Under the pieces are notes generated by a model. The model ran no database searches and was not told where the DNA came from. It worked only from the letters and a program-made list of their open reading frames with translations. Below, one piece after another: positions 47,908-55,974 of a stretch of DNA of 64,000 nucleotides. The stretch is taken from positions 1,612,001 through 1,676,000 of the forward strand of contig NZ_BAABBN010000004.1 in the NCBI RefSeq assembly GCF_039537985.1, given 5' to 3'. Source of the stretch: Litoribacillus peritrichatus (GTDB lineage: Bacteria; Pseudomonadota; Gammaproteobacteria; Pseudomonadales; Litoribrevibacteraceae). Numbering within the stretch: the first letter of the stretch is position 1; every line of letters starts with the position of its first letter. A program made the position numbers and the translations under genes.

Positions 47908-47920
47908 AGGGATCAGAGCC
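47898..47920 (+). repeat. Right terminal inverted repeat of the IS
   Basis: 23 bases from CAACACGTAAAG to CAGAGCC, complementary to 46893-46915. Confidence 0.95.
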
Positions 47921-47960
47921 ATACACAACCAGCATTTGATACTATAAGCCAATCTTCTTA
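47905..47960 (+). repeat. 56-bp direct repeat, copy 1
   Basis: It starts with the last 16 bases of the IS (TAAAGGGATCAGAGCC), runs into the flanking sequence to ..CAATCTTCTTA, and is identical to 51802-51857. Weak similarity continues a little further on both sides (TGTCC..TTT). Confidence 0.9.
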
Positions 47961-48005
47961 AGGTGGGTGTCCAAGTTTATTTGGGACAACACTGAACTAC
48001 TACAA

Positions 48006-48458
48006 TTACACGTATTCATACTCAACTTCCGGATAATCTTTTTCTACTAATTCACCTGATGGGCTGATCAAGAACTGCATTCCGATAGGATATTTAGTAC
48101 CTTCATCATCAATGATATATTCACACTCGTCATCGTAAACCACTGCTTGAATTTTCTGACATCCTGCACAGTGTAGGACTTCAACCATCGCACGAGCAAC
48201 ATCAAAGCCCTCTTCCCCGCTATATAAATCAAGACAAAGTATGCCTTCGTTATTTGACCAGCCTTCTATACATGGTCGTGATCGATTTTTACTACGCTCT
48301 AATAGAGTTTGCCAGACACTTGATCTAGTACGCTCCATTAATTGCCACCAAGCATCAGGAAGTTGATGTATTTCCGGCGTTTTAGGAACCGTCTTCAAAG
48401 CGGCTTCCCATTGCTCATTATTCGGCTGAAAACAAAGTTCAATGCTGCATTCCGACAT
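48006..48458 (-). CDS. Small acidic protein, possible immunity protein
   Basis: This 150-residue soluble acidic protein has several tryptophans (WEAAL, WWQLM, SVWQTLL) and an alternating hydrophobic/acidic C-terminal half (ILCLDLYSGEEGFDVARAMVEVL, AVVYDDECEYIID). I recognise no family. Position after the nuclease-like and ankyrin genes, small size and strong acidity are typical of immunity proteins of polymorphic toxin systems, but that is inference. It starts 10 bases after the ankyrin gene stop, so it is co-transcribed. The last codons lie close to the direct repeat. Confidence 0.65.
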   Translation of the reverse strand: MSECSIELCFQPNNEQWEAALKTVPKTPEIHQLPDAWWQLMERTRSSVWQTLLERSKNRSRPCIEGWSNNEGILCLDLYSGEEGFDVARAMVEVLHCAGCQKIQAVVYDDECEYIIDDEGTKYPIGMQFLISPSGELVEKDYPEVEYEYV

Positions 48459-48468
48459 AGTCTGCCCT

Positions 48469-49305
48469 TTACTCTTTAATATCCCCGTCTTGAACCATTT
48501 CTTCGTAGGTTTTTGCTCCGTAGGATCTTAGAAGGTCGATAATTTTATCGACTTTACCGTCACGATTTTCTCTTTTATTCCGTTTCTTAAAGTAGAAAGC
48601 GCGATCTAACACTGACTCCTTGCTTGTCAAACAACACGCATTGGGATTAGCCCCCATTTCAAGTAAGGCTTTAATTGGTGAAGGGAGACATCGGTAAAAC
48701 GCGCCATAAAGTGCAGTGGCGTGATAGCCATCATTATCTGCTGCATCAATATCCTTAGATAAACGAATTAGCTTATCCGTATACTTAGTATTTCGGCCAA
48801 TAGCTATTAGATGAAGAGTTGTTCCTCCGAAGCTTATGCGACAATCAACATCGGCTCCTTTCGTCAACAGTTTTTCAAGAAATTGGTCTGACTTGTCGCT
48901 TGTATCTTCATCCTTCAAACCTGCCATACTCGACAAAACTAAAGAAATCCCTTCCTTAAAGCTTCCGGGTTCAACATAATCAAGTACAGCAAGTAACGCA
49001 TCCGCATAGTCTTTATCCCATTCAAAAAACACTACGTTCTGCTTAATTTCATCCTCAGAGTCAAAGTTCTCATTGGATGATTTATTGTTAAAATACAAAG
49101 GCATGCCGTTTTCAGCCAATAACCGAACCATCTCTACATTATTATTTTGTATTGCTCCCATCAAAGGGTAACACCCCTTTGATGACCAAGTTTCGGTTAA
49201 ATCAACTCCATCTTCTATCAGCTTTTTAACTGCATCTAGATTATTGTTCTTACAAGCCTCAGTTAGAAGCGCGTGCTCTTTTTTTACTTTAATCTTAATG
49301 GTCAT
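48469..49305 (-). CDS. Ankyrin-repeat protein
   Basis: This 278-residue cytosolic protein has about four to five ankyrin-like units: LLTEACKNNNLDAVKKLIEDGVDL, YPLMGAIQNNNVEMVRLLAENGMPL, FLEKLLTKGADVDCRISFGGTTLHLIAIG and a unit ending KALLEMGANPNACC. Ankyrin proteins mediate protein-protein contacts and commonly serve as immunity proteins or modulators next to secreted nuclease toxins. Its ATG is 21 bases after the nuclease-like gene, so it is in the same transcript. No signal peptide is present. Immunity function is suggested by position only. Confidence 0.8.
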   Translation of the reverse strand: MTIKIKVKKEHALLTEACKNNNLDAVKKLIEDGVDLTETWSSKGCYPLMGAIQNNNVEMVRLLAENGMPLYFNNKSSNENFDSEDEIKQNVVFFEWDKDYADALLAVLDYVEPGSFKEGISLVLSSMAGLKDEDTSDKSDQFLEKLLTKGADVDCRISFGGTTLHLIAIGRNTKYTDKLIRLSKDIDAADNDGYHATALYGAFYRCLPSPIKALLEMGANPNACCLTSKESVLDRAFYFKKRNKRENRDGKVDKIIDLLRSYGAKTYEEMVQDGDIKE

Positions 49306-49326
49306 AGTCTCGTCGTTTCGTATCTA

Positions 49327-50397
49327 TTAAAACTGAGCCAATATTGCATCAACTTCTTCTTTATTGATCCAAGTGTGCTCATCATCAATCATGTAATCGA
49401 ATGCCTTATCTAAAAAGCCTTCGTTAAGCACAATTTTATTCATCACATTTCCTGAATATATTTTCTTGTAATCAGAAACTGTCATACCAAATGTTCCATC
49501 AGCATGGCGATACTTTTCAAACCATGGGGGTAACTTTGCCATTACAGTTCGCGCTTTTTTCATGTCACTATCTTGATAAAAGCCACCTGATGTCTCATTA
49601 CATTTGGCTGTTGCTTTATTTTTAAACGTATCAAAGTACCAACGTATTTTATCCGCTGGTTTAGTCGTCCCAGCTAGCACTCGATCCAACATAAACTGCC
49701 GCATCAAGCTGGTCTTCTCTGAATCACGTTTAACCCATTCAGAGAAGTAATATTTCTGCCAAATTGGTTCTCCATCTTTTCTGGCAGACAGACTTTTCGT
49801 TTCTACAAATAATTTATTGGCACCATCCTGTACAACAATGTCGATATCTCGATCCCAACCACCCACTTTATTTTTATTTGTACCTCGCATTTTATGGATT
49901 TCAACAGGCACAGTACGCTCAATATCAATCACGTTTTCATCTTGAAGCCTTAGTGATGCAATTTGACTCAAATGAAACAATGCCCCGTTAGCCTGGGATA
50001 ATCGGCTTATTAATTGCCCTGTGGATTTTTCATTTTTAGGATCAATAGCACAAAGCTTTGGCGCTTTATTAAAACTTGACACATCGAAGAAAGCCGTCCC
50101 AACCTTTAACCAGATTTTTCGATTAACTTCCTCTGTAAAAAAGTCTTTTTGATCTACTAATAAATAATACAGCATCCCCCAAACAACAAGCTGAGGAATA
50201 CGTTGACCTGTGTAACCTTTAATAATACCAATTATCGTATCTAAACCTTTCCTTGATGACGTAATTGCAGCCATCCTAAGAAATCTAATATTCAAAATAC
50301 TCTTAAGAATTTTGGTTCTGTCTTTTTCTTTAAACCAAGGTTTTAATGTCACAAAAGGCTTGAACACCGTTGCAACTGAAACCTTATCGTTAATCAC
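49327..50397 (-). CDS. PD-(D/E)XK-like nuclease domain protein, probable toxin effector
   Basis: This 356-residue protein starts with GTG at 50397, which overlaps the stop of the upstream reading frame as GTGA. The first ~115 residues are helical and hydrophobic (IPQLVVWGMLYYLLV) and the C-terminal part carries a restriction-fold signature: W-D-R-D184-I-D186-I-V-V-Q then L-F-V-E199-T-K201-S, with a helical region containing Q-L-I-S-R-L-S-Q-A-N-G before it. That spacing matches the D..ExK active site of PD-(D/E)XK nucleases. It has no N-terminal secretion signal, which fits a toxin domain split from, or read by frameshift with, the preceding carrier. The nuclease call is inferred from the motif; no family name can be given. 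Confidence 0.65.
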   Translation of the reverse strand: MINDKVSVATVFKPFVTLKPWFKEKDRTKILKSILNIRFLRMAAITSSRKGLDTIIGIIKGYTGQRIPQLVVWGMLYYLLVDQKDFFTEEVNRKIWLKVGTAFFDVSSFNKAPKLCAIDPKNEKSTGQLISRLSQANGALFHLSQIASLRLQDENVIDIERTVPVEIHKMRGTNKNKVGGWDRDIDIVVQDGANKLFVETKSLSARKDGEPIWQKYYFSEWVKRDSEKTSLMRQFMLDRVLAGTTKPADKIRWYFDTFKNKATAKCNETSGGFYQDSDMKKARTVMAKLPPWFEKYRHADGTFGMTVSDYKKIYSGNVMNKIVLNEGFLDKAFDYMIDDEHTWINKEEVDAILAQF

Positions 50398-51800
50398 ACC
50401 TTCTTGCTTAAGTTGCTTAATACCCTTAAAAAAGACTTACCAAATTCTTTGATTAAGCTTGTACTTGTTTTTGCATACGCCGTCGATATCCCCATCCACT
50501 GTAGATACGGTGTTGGGCTTGGCATCACTTGCGTGATCGGGTTGTCATCCAAGCCAAACCAGCTTGGATCGATGTCCATCGTTAAGAACTCAAACAAAGT
50601 AATAAAGTCGTCTTCGCTGGCGACGCTTTGCACCATTTCGGTAAACCCTTCTGGATCTGCAATGTACATATAACCTATGATTTCTAGGAATGGCAGTAAG
50701 GATTCTAACTTGTCACAGGCGGAGCCTTTACCTTTGTCGGCAACACAGGCTCTAGCCAGTTCAAGAAACTTATTAGAAAACGCTTGGCCAAACTTGCCTT
50801 TACCGACTACTTTGGCCACCGCCTTAATTGGCTTCATAATCGGTTTCAGCACTTTCGTAAATGGCGTTGGAATCACACTCAATACGCTGAGAGATGAAGC
50901 AGCTAATAACATGGGATTATATTCAGAGCTGTTGGTTTTTCTGTATTCCAACTGCTCAGCAATGGTAATCATGTCATCGTAAGGCACCACCCAAGTGGCC
51001 GCTTCAGCAACCGCATCTGCCGCTTCTTTGGCCATCTCTTCTAATTCATCGAGTGTTGGTACCCAATCACCTGCGGCATGCGCTTTGGAAATAAAGAACA
51101 GATCGAACTGACTGGTTGGGTTGGTGTTATACAGGTAAGCAATTTGAGCATTTTCTGGTATCGGTGCATTACTGGTGTATTGCTCTGCCATTACTTGATA
51201 GGCTGACTCGGTCGTCAATGAAATATAACCAGTGCTTTTTTCAGTTGGGTTTTGAATATCATTCATCACCAACGGAATTTTCTGAAATAACGCACTCTTC
51301 GCTTCTGGGCTAACACTGCTATCGCCATAAACGCCGGTAGATTTCACCGCCACTTTAGCAACACCGGAAGCATCCAGCTGAATCTGTTTTACCAGCGAGT
51401 CATCATCGAAGGTGACCAAAGGTTTACGATTCCAGTCAAAAAACTCTACGCCTTGCATTAAGCCGGTATAGTTATCACCTAATTCAAGTGTGAGATCCCC
51501 TGATCCATAATCAATAACGCCGGATAGAGGTTGAGATTGCTGGCTCAGCGTTTCAACGCCATTGCCCGCCAATACCGTCAGTTTTAATTGCCCTGCCCGA
51601 TATTGACCCGTGACGGTATACCATTGGCCAAGTTCAACAGGGTCTGACGTGAGGGTAAGCTGCGTCGCAGAGCTAGTCACCTGATACTCAAATTCAGACT
51701 GACTGTTCAGCGTTAACTTCTGGCCATTGCCTAACTCGAAAATAGTACCGCTATCTTCTGAAGGTTTAACGTTGACTCGGAAACCGACCTGATCCGTTAA
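50394..51800 (-). pseudogene. 5'-truncated large secreted/carrier protein (toxin-delivery-like)
   Basis: The frame is open from 51800 to the stop at 50394 but has no native start: the IS-derived repeat supplies an in-frame TAG directly upstream (51801-51803). The first 150 codons are beta-rich (LamG-like or Ig-like, e.g. FELGNGQKLTLNSQSEFEYQV), then come an alanine/glutamate-rich linker (ISKAHAAGDWVPTLDELEEMAKEAADAVAEAATW), a hydrophobic pretoxin-like region (LLAASSLSVLSVIPTPFTKVLKPIMKPIKAVAK) and a C-terminal helix. A GTG at 51680 could give a 428-residue fragment. This is the kind of C-terminal part that precedes toxin domains in polymorphic secreted proteins. The N-terminal part was probably lost by IS-related rearrangement. 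Confidence 0.65.
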
Positions 51801-51801
51801 C

Positions 51802-51857
51802 TAAAGGGATCAGAGCCATACACAACCAGCATTTGATACTATAAGCCAATCTTCTTA
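51802..51857 (+). repeat. 56-bp direct repeat, copy 2
   Basis: It is identical to 47905-47960. Its first 16 bases are an IS1595 end without the rest of the element, and they cut directly into the truncated carrier gene. The two copies bracket the nuclease/ankyrin module. Confidence 0.9.
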
Positions 51858-52126
51858 TCATGGATGTCCGTTTTAATTTCCAGTTTTAATTTCAGTCCCC
51901 CATCAGAAAATACTCTTAGTTATTTTAGTGCCTTATTTTAAATAATTAGTAAATAGTAGGGAAAACCTATTTAATTTTTCATTATTCTCAACATCTGATT
52001 TACTTCTCAAGAACCGCTAAATACTATTTCGAACGGGACAAATAAGTCCTACCAATAATGTGTCACCAATAGAGCTTTGGCCGACATCGCTTATGAAAAA
52101 AATAATTGCGTAATCAAGGAGATAAA

Positions 52127-52933
52127 ATGCGTAATCTAATTAATGCTGTCTTGACAGCAACTCTCGTTCTGGTTTCTTCCTTTTCTTTTGCAGCTAAATA
52201 TGAAATCACTGAATTAAACTCTAACGCAAATCAAGTCTATCCAAATTTAGACTTAAATGGTTTAGAAAAAGTTATTTTAACTACTTCCGAAGGCGCCCAA
52301 GAAACACAAACAGTTACTAGAGCAGAGTTTATATTTCCGCATGCAAATAATTTAATTGTCAGCAACTTTAAAAAGCGAGGAAATATGTTTGTTGGCATTG
52401 CTAATGGCGCTTGGGTTTTCAAACAAATTAAAGTGGAACTGGACGGACTATATATCCTAGAGCATGGACAGAACATAAACTTCAGGATCGCTATTGTTGA
52501 GGACTTCAGTTACTTAACAGGCACGTCCTATCATCTAGGCCCTGTTCTTGTTGAAGCAAACGGGCATATGAAAGACATCACACCTAAAAAGTTAGCTGAT
52601 ATTACGAGCTTAAAGCTGGAAGGAAAGAAGCTAACTTTAAAGTTATTCCAAAAACCAAGAAGAACAAATGAAAATGGCGAAGGTTTTGTAATTCAAGCAA
52701 ACTGGATTGGCCATGGCGAAGAAGAATTGACATTATCAGCGCCAGTTCCTTCAAATGAATTCCATAAGATAACAGCAAGAAAACTCATCCTTAGACCGTA
52801 TACTAATCAAGATGGTATTATCGAAAATATTGATGTTTCGATAAGGTATAAAGACGAATATGATAACGTTTACGATAGCCCAACAGAAAACCTGTTAATG
52901 ATACTGGAAGGCGAATATCCTCCTGCACCTTAA
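52127..52933 (+). CDS. Secreted protein of unknown function
   Basis: This 268-residue protein has a signal peptide (MRNLINAVLTATLVLVSSFSFA, cleavage before AKYEI) and a beta-rich mature part with no domain I recognise. The frame opens at 52106, but the ATG at 52127 follows AAGGAGATAAA and starts the signal sequence directly, so it is chosen. Codon use is AT-rich like the rest of the accessory stretch. It lies just outside the right 56-bp repeat and points away from the toxin-like module. A periplasmic or surface location is all that can be inferred. Confidence 0.72.
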   Translation: MRNLINAVLTATLVLVSSFSFAAKYEITELNSNANQVYPNLDLNGLEKVILTTSEGAQETQTVTRAEFIFPHANNLIVSNFKKRGNMFVGIANGAWVFKQIKVELDGLYILEHGQNINFRIAIVEDFSYLTGTSYHLGPVLVEANGHMKDITPKKLADITSLKLEGKKLTLKLFQKPRRTNENGEGFVIQANWIGHGEEELTLSAPVPSNEFHKITARKLILRPYTNQDGIIENIDVSIRYKDEYDNVYDSPTENLLMILEGEYPPAP

Positions 52934-53293
52934 TGTAATTATCTAGAGTTTAATATAACTTGTAGGAACCCTTCTTGGGTTTCTACTCATATAACCCAGA
53001 ACCCTAGCCGTTAAAAGTAATGAATTATCAAAGTCCAGTTAAAAGCTCAAGTTCAGACAATAGTGCTTTCTGGAATACTTTACTTCAATAAGAAATTCTC
53101 ACTAGCGTCATAAGACATAAATACATTGCCAGTCTTTAAAGAAAAACTGGAGCTTCCACTTTTCCATTGTTCACCTGATCAACAATCAACCTATATAACA
53201 AAATAGACTATGCAGACTTATGGTGCAGATTTATGCAGACTTATGGATTTATTATGCAAGCTTATGCTGAAAACTACAGAAAGGAAATATGGA
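52934..53293. other. AT-rich gap with three short repeats
   Basis: This gap lies between the secreted orphan and the 4.5S RNA gene. TGCAGACTTATGG occurs at about 53211 and 53234, with a third degenerate copy (TGCAAGCTTATG) near 53255, i.e. a period of about 22 bases. No terminator for the RNA was recognised with confidence. Nothing else is seen. Confidence 0.5.
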
Positions 53294-53405
53294 GGCGACC
53301 TCCACCAGCACACCCTCGGCACACAAGTCGACCGCTGTGGCTGCTCCCTTCCGGGCCTGACCAGGTTCACGGCTTATTGTTGCGAGGGGACCAATGGAGG
53401 CCACC
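53294..53405 (-). ncRNA. ffs: Signal recognition particle RNA (4.5S RNA)
   Basis: On the minus strand the ~112-base transcript begins GGTGGCCTCC, which pairs with GGAGGTCGCC at its 3' end. The apical domain reads ACCTGGTCAGGCCCGGAAGG then GAGCAGCCAC, the nearly invariant SRP RNA core that binds Ffh and FtsY. Length and base-pairing fit the gammaproteobacterial 4.5S form. It is essential for co-translational membrane targeting. A sigma70 promoter lies 14 bases upstream of the mapped 5' end. Confidence 0.95.
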
Positions 53406-53418
53406 ACAACGGGAGCAG

Positions 53419-53446
53419 ATTATAGAGATTCACCGCATAAGGTCAA
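53419..53446 (-). promoter_or_regulatory. Sigma70 promoter of the 4.5S RNA gene
   Basis: On the minus strand TTGACC (53441-53446) and a perfect TATAAT (53419-53424) are 16 bases apart, followed by a GC-rich discriminator (CTGCTCCCG) as in growth-rate-controlled stable RNA promoters. Confidence 0.85.
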
Positions 53447-53476
53447 GCGTTCTGACCTCATCCGTGAAAATAATTC

Positions 53477-54523
53477 CTATTTTTCAGATATTTGAAAGCT
53501 TGAACCAATGGGTACAGCTCGAAATTCAGCTGCATCCGGGTATTTCTTAAGCGCTTCTGCCAAGTCCAGTTTCGGCTCGTCTATCTGTTCAGCCGTTAGT
53601 TGGAAGGTATTCCAGTGCACTCCCATGGATAGCTCAGATTTAATGTCCCTATGGATTTCAACCGCATCTTTCGGGTTCACGTGCATGTTTTTCATGAACC
53701 AACGAGGCTCATAGGCTCCTATTGGAATCATGGCAAAATCAAACGGCCCAAGTTTGCTTCCAATTTCCTTAAACTGATGTGGGTTATACCCCGTATCACC
53801 GCCAAACCAACTGTTGAAGTCATCAATTTTAATCTGCCACGACCCCCAAAGAACCTCATTTTTGTCCCAAGGAGTGCGATTAGACCAATGCTGAGAAGGT
53901 GTCAGCCTAAGTGTCAAGTCGCCATCAGTGTGTGCCTGCCACCAGTCAAGCTCTATGACCTGAGAAACATCATAACCATCAAACCACGCTTTCATTTTCA
54001 GTGGCACTACCCAAACGGTGTCGTTGGCCAACGCCTCTACCGTGTCAGCATCGAGGTGATCGTAATGGCTATGAGATATAATAACGTAATCAATTTTAGG
54101 CAGTTCACTGAGAGACAAAGCTGGTTCAAACATCCGCTTTGGCCCGGCAAAACTGACCGGCGATGCTCGATCCGAAAAAATAGGATCGGTCAAGATGGTC
54201 TTGTCTTTGTATTGAATCAGTACTGTCGAATGCCCTATCCAAGTGATCCGAGGCTTTTCATAATAGTCTGCTTTCAGTATCTCAGGGTCCAACTCCAACG
54301 GAAGCACTCTGGTTTCATTACCAAACCAATCCGCCCAGTCGGTCGTGGTTCTTGCCCACATAAACTCAATCAGTGATTTTTCACTTTCTTCAAGATATGG
54401 GTTCCTAAAGCGGCCATCCGGCGCATAATGATCAGGGTAGTATTTAACAGTGTGCTTACCCTGTTCACCAGAGCAAGACACCGTCAGAAAAACGCCGAGT
54501 AATAAAACCAGTAACTTCATCAT
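53477..54523 (-). CDS. Metallo-beta-lactamase-fold lipoprotein (NAPE-PLD/RomA-like)
   Basis: This 348-residue protein has a lipoprotein signal (MMKLLVLLLGVFLTVSC, lipobox L-T-V-S-C17) and an MBL hydrolase domain with the metal motif S-H-S-H-Y-D-H-L-D, a downstream SQHWSNRTPWDKN histidine, WFGGDTGY and GVHWNTF. The arrangement matches the UlaG/NAPE-PLD-like group, which includes phospholipase D-type enzymes and outer-membrane-associated RomA. It is likely anchored to the periplasmic face of a membrane and hydrolyses a phosphodiester or lipid-linked substrate. An alternative start is the next codon (54520). It begins 3 bases after the kinase-like gene, so the two form an operon. Confidence 0.85.
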   Translation of the reverse strand: MMKLLVLLLGVFLTVSCSGEQGKHTVKYYPDHYAPDGRFRNPYLEESEKSLIEFMWARTTTDWADWFGNETRVLPLELDPEILKADYYEKPRITWIGHSTVLIQYKDKTILTDPIFSDRASPVSFAGPKRMFEPALSLSELPKIDYVIISHSHYDHLDADTVEALANDTVWVVPLKMKAWFDGYDVSQVIELDWWQAHTDGDLTLRLTPSQHWSNRTPWDKNEVLWGSWQIKIDDFNSWFGGDTGYNPHQFKEIGSKLGPFDFAMIPIGAYEPRWFMKNMHVNPKDAVEIHRDIKSELSMGVHWNTFQLTAEQIDEPKLDLAEALKKYPDAAEFRAVPIGSSFQISEK

Positions 54524-54526
54524 AGG

Positions 54527-55783
54527 TTACTGTAAGAATGCCAGATAATCTTCAGCAACCAGATCAATCGCCATCACATGACGATAACGATCAAAGTACA
54601 GGAGCTGTTTAATCAACAAACCGAACTGACGCGGGAATTGAATTCCATGACGCTTGGCCATTTTCACAAACTCTGTCAGAAGCTTATTAATATCATTTTC
54701 CGTTTCAGTGATGTCGAGATAACTGACCGACTGCAAACCATCTACGCGCTTGATGAACTTCTCGAGATCACGAGATAGTTTATGCGTGTCCACTTTTTGC
54801 TTAGTGATTCCAACAGTAACCATCGCATCTGCCATGGTTTCGTAATCACCTGATATCAAGGCCTCACCGAAATCATTCATTGCATCCCATGTGCCCGGCG
54901 TAAGTCGGCCAACAATGCCGAAATCAATAAACCCTACGCGCCCATCCGTCAGCACCATCAAATTGCCGGCATGCACATCCGCATGGAAAATCTCACATTG
55001 GTGAAGACTCGCAAACCAGGTATTCATGGCGATGCGAAGCGTCATTTCAGGGTTTTCACTGTATTGCTTAATGGCATCCAGATTGGTCATGGAAACGCCG
55101 TAAAGGCGCTCCATGGTTAACACCCTGGATGTACTTGCCTGATGATAGACCTTAGGCACTACCACCAATGTATTATCTGTTCGGGCAAGGAAGCGCTCAA
55201 ATTCTTCAATATTTTGAGCTTCTTTCAAAAAGTCACACTCTTCCATCATCGACTTTTGAATTTCACCCACAATGTCCGCCAAAGAAGCCATTTCCAGATG
55301 TGGTGTGATCATTTCAAGAATCTTCATTGCTAAGTGAATGAAGTTCATATCGGTATGAATGACGTGCTCAACACCCGGTTTTTGTACCTTAATAACGACG
55401 TCTTCACCAGTCACTAATTTTGCAGCATGGACTTGAGCAATCGAAGCTGAGGCCAATGCATTCGGGTCAATTTCAGCGTAAATATCGGAGAGAGGTTGCT
55501 TCAGTTCTTTTTTAAGTACTGATTCAATATAAGAGAAAGGAAGCGCTTCCGTTTGATCCAAGCACGCCTGGAACTCTTCCACGTATTCTTCAGGAAACAA
55601 TGTCGGCGAACTGGCGATGAACTGGCCTAACTTAATATAAGTTGCACCCAGGTCTTCGAAGGTTTCACGTAATAGTTGCGGAGTTGGCGGGCGATCGCCT
55701 CGAAGCCAGCCCACACCGGTTTTTGCCAGCACGGATGTTGTCTGCGCGACTCTCCATGCGCCTTTGATTCCACTACGTAACAT
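54527..55783 (-). CDS. AarF/UbiB (ABC1)-family protein kinase-like protein
   Basis: This 418-residue member of the atypical kinase-like ABC1 family has the signature Y-I-K-L-G-Q motif near residue 50, the alanine-rich nucleotide loop S-A-S-I-A-Q-V-H-A-A-K, V-V-I-K-V-Q-K-P-G-V, and the catalytic HADVHAGNLMVL and FIDFGIVGRL segments. Family members support ubiquinone synthesis or lipid homeostasis at membranes as ATPases. There is no C-terminal transmembrane pair, unlike E. coli UbiB, so it is probably a paralogue. It starts after GGAGGGCTGTAA. Pairing with an MBL-fold lipoprotein suggests a lipid-related role. Confidence 0.9.
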   Translation of the reverse strand: MLRSGIKGAWRVAQTTSVLAKTGVGWLRGDRPPTPQLLRETFEDLGATYIKLGQFIASSPTLFPEEYVEEFQACLDQTEALPFSYIESVLKKELKQPLSDIYAEIDPNALASASIAQVHAAKLVTGEDVVIKVQKPGVEHVIHTDMNFIHLAMKILEMITPHLEMASLADIVGEIQKSMMEECDFLKEAQNIEEFERFLARTDNTLVVVPKVYHQASTSRVLTMERLYGVSMTNLDAIKQYSENPEMTLRIAMNTWFASLHQCEIFHADVHAGNLMVLTDGRVGFIDFGIVGRLTPGTWDAMNDFGEALISGDYETMADAMVTVGITKQKVDTHKLSRDLEKFIKRVDGLQSVSYLDITETENDINKLLTEFVKMAKRHGIQFPRQFGLLIKQLLYFDRYRHVMAIDLVAEDYLAFLQ

Positions 55784-55974
55784 TTACAGCCCTCCAGGCT
55801 AAAATCAACATACCAATCTGGTGTCATATTCTATGCAAGCCTGCGCAAGAAATCACGACAAGATCGGATTTTATCTCACGATTAATTATCTTTTATGAAG
55901 GATTCAAAAACTCACTCAGGAAACTGTGGATTTATGGTAGGATTTAGCACTCAAATTGCACCAAGAAGTAGCAC

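Larger units (their letters stand above)
46893..47920 (+). mobile_element. IS1595-family insertion sequence
   Basis: This 1,028-bp element has perfect 23-bp terminal inverted repeats (starting GGCTCTGATCCC at 46893 and ending in the complement at 47920) and one transposase gene that fills it. The 8 bases on either side (ATGCAAAA and ATACACAA) are not identical, so no clean target duplication remains. Part of its right end recurs at 51802. Confidence 0.9.

Noticed and set aside
53210..53550. Plus-strand frames over the 4.5S RNA gene
   Set aside because: They are antisense to a clear structural RNA with its own promoter.
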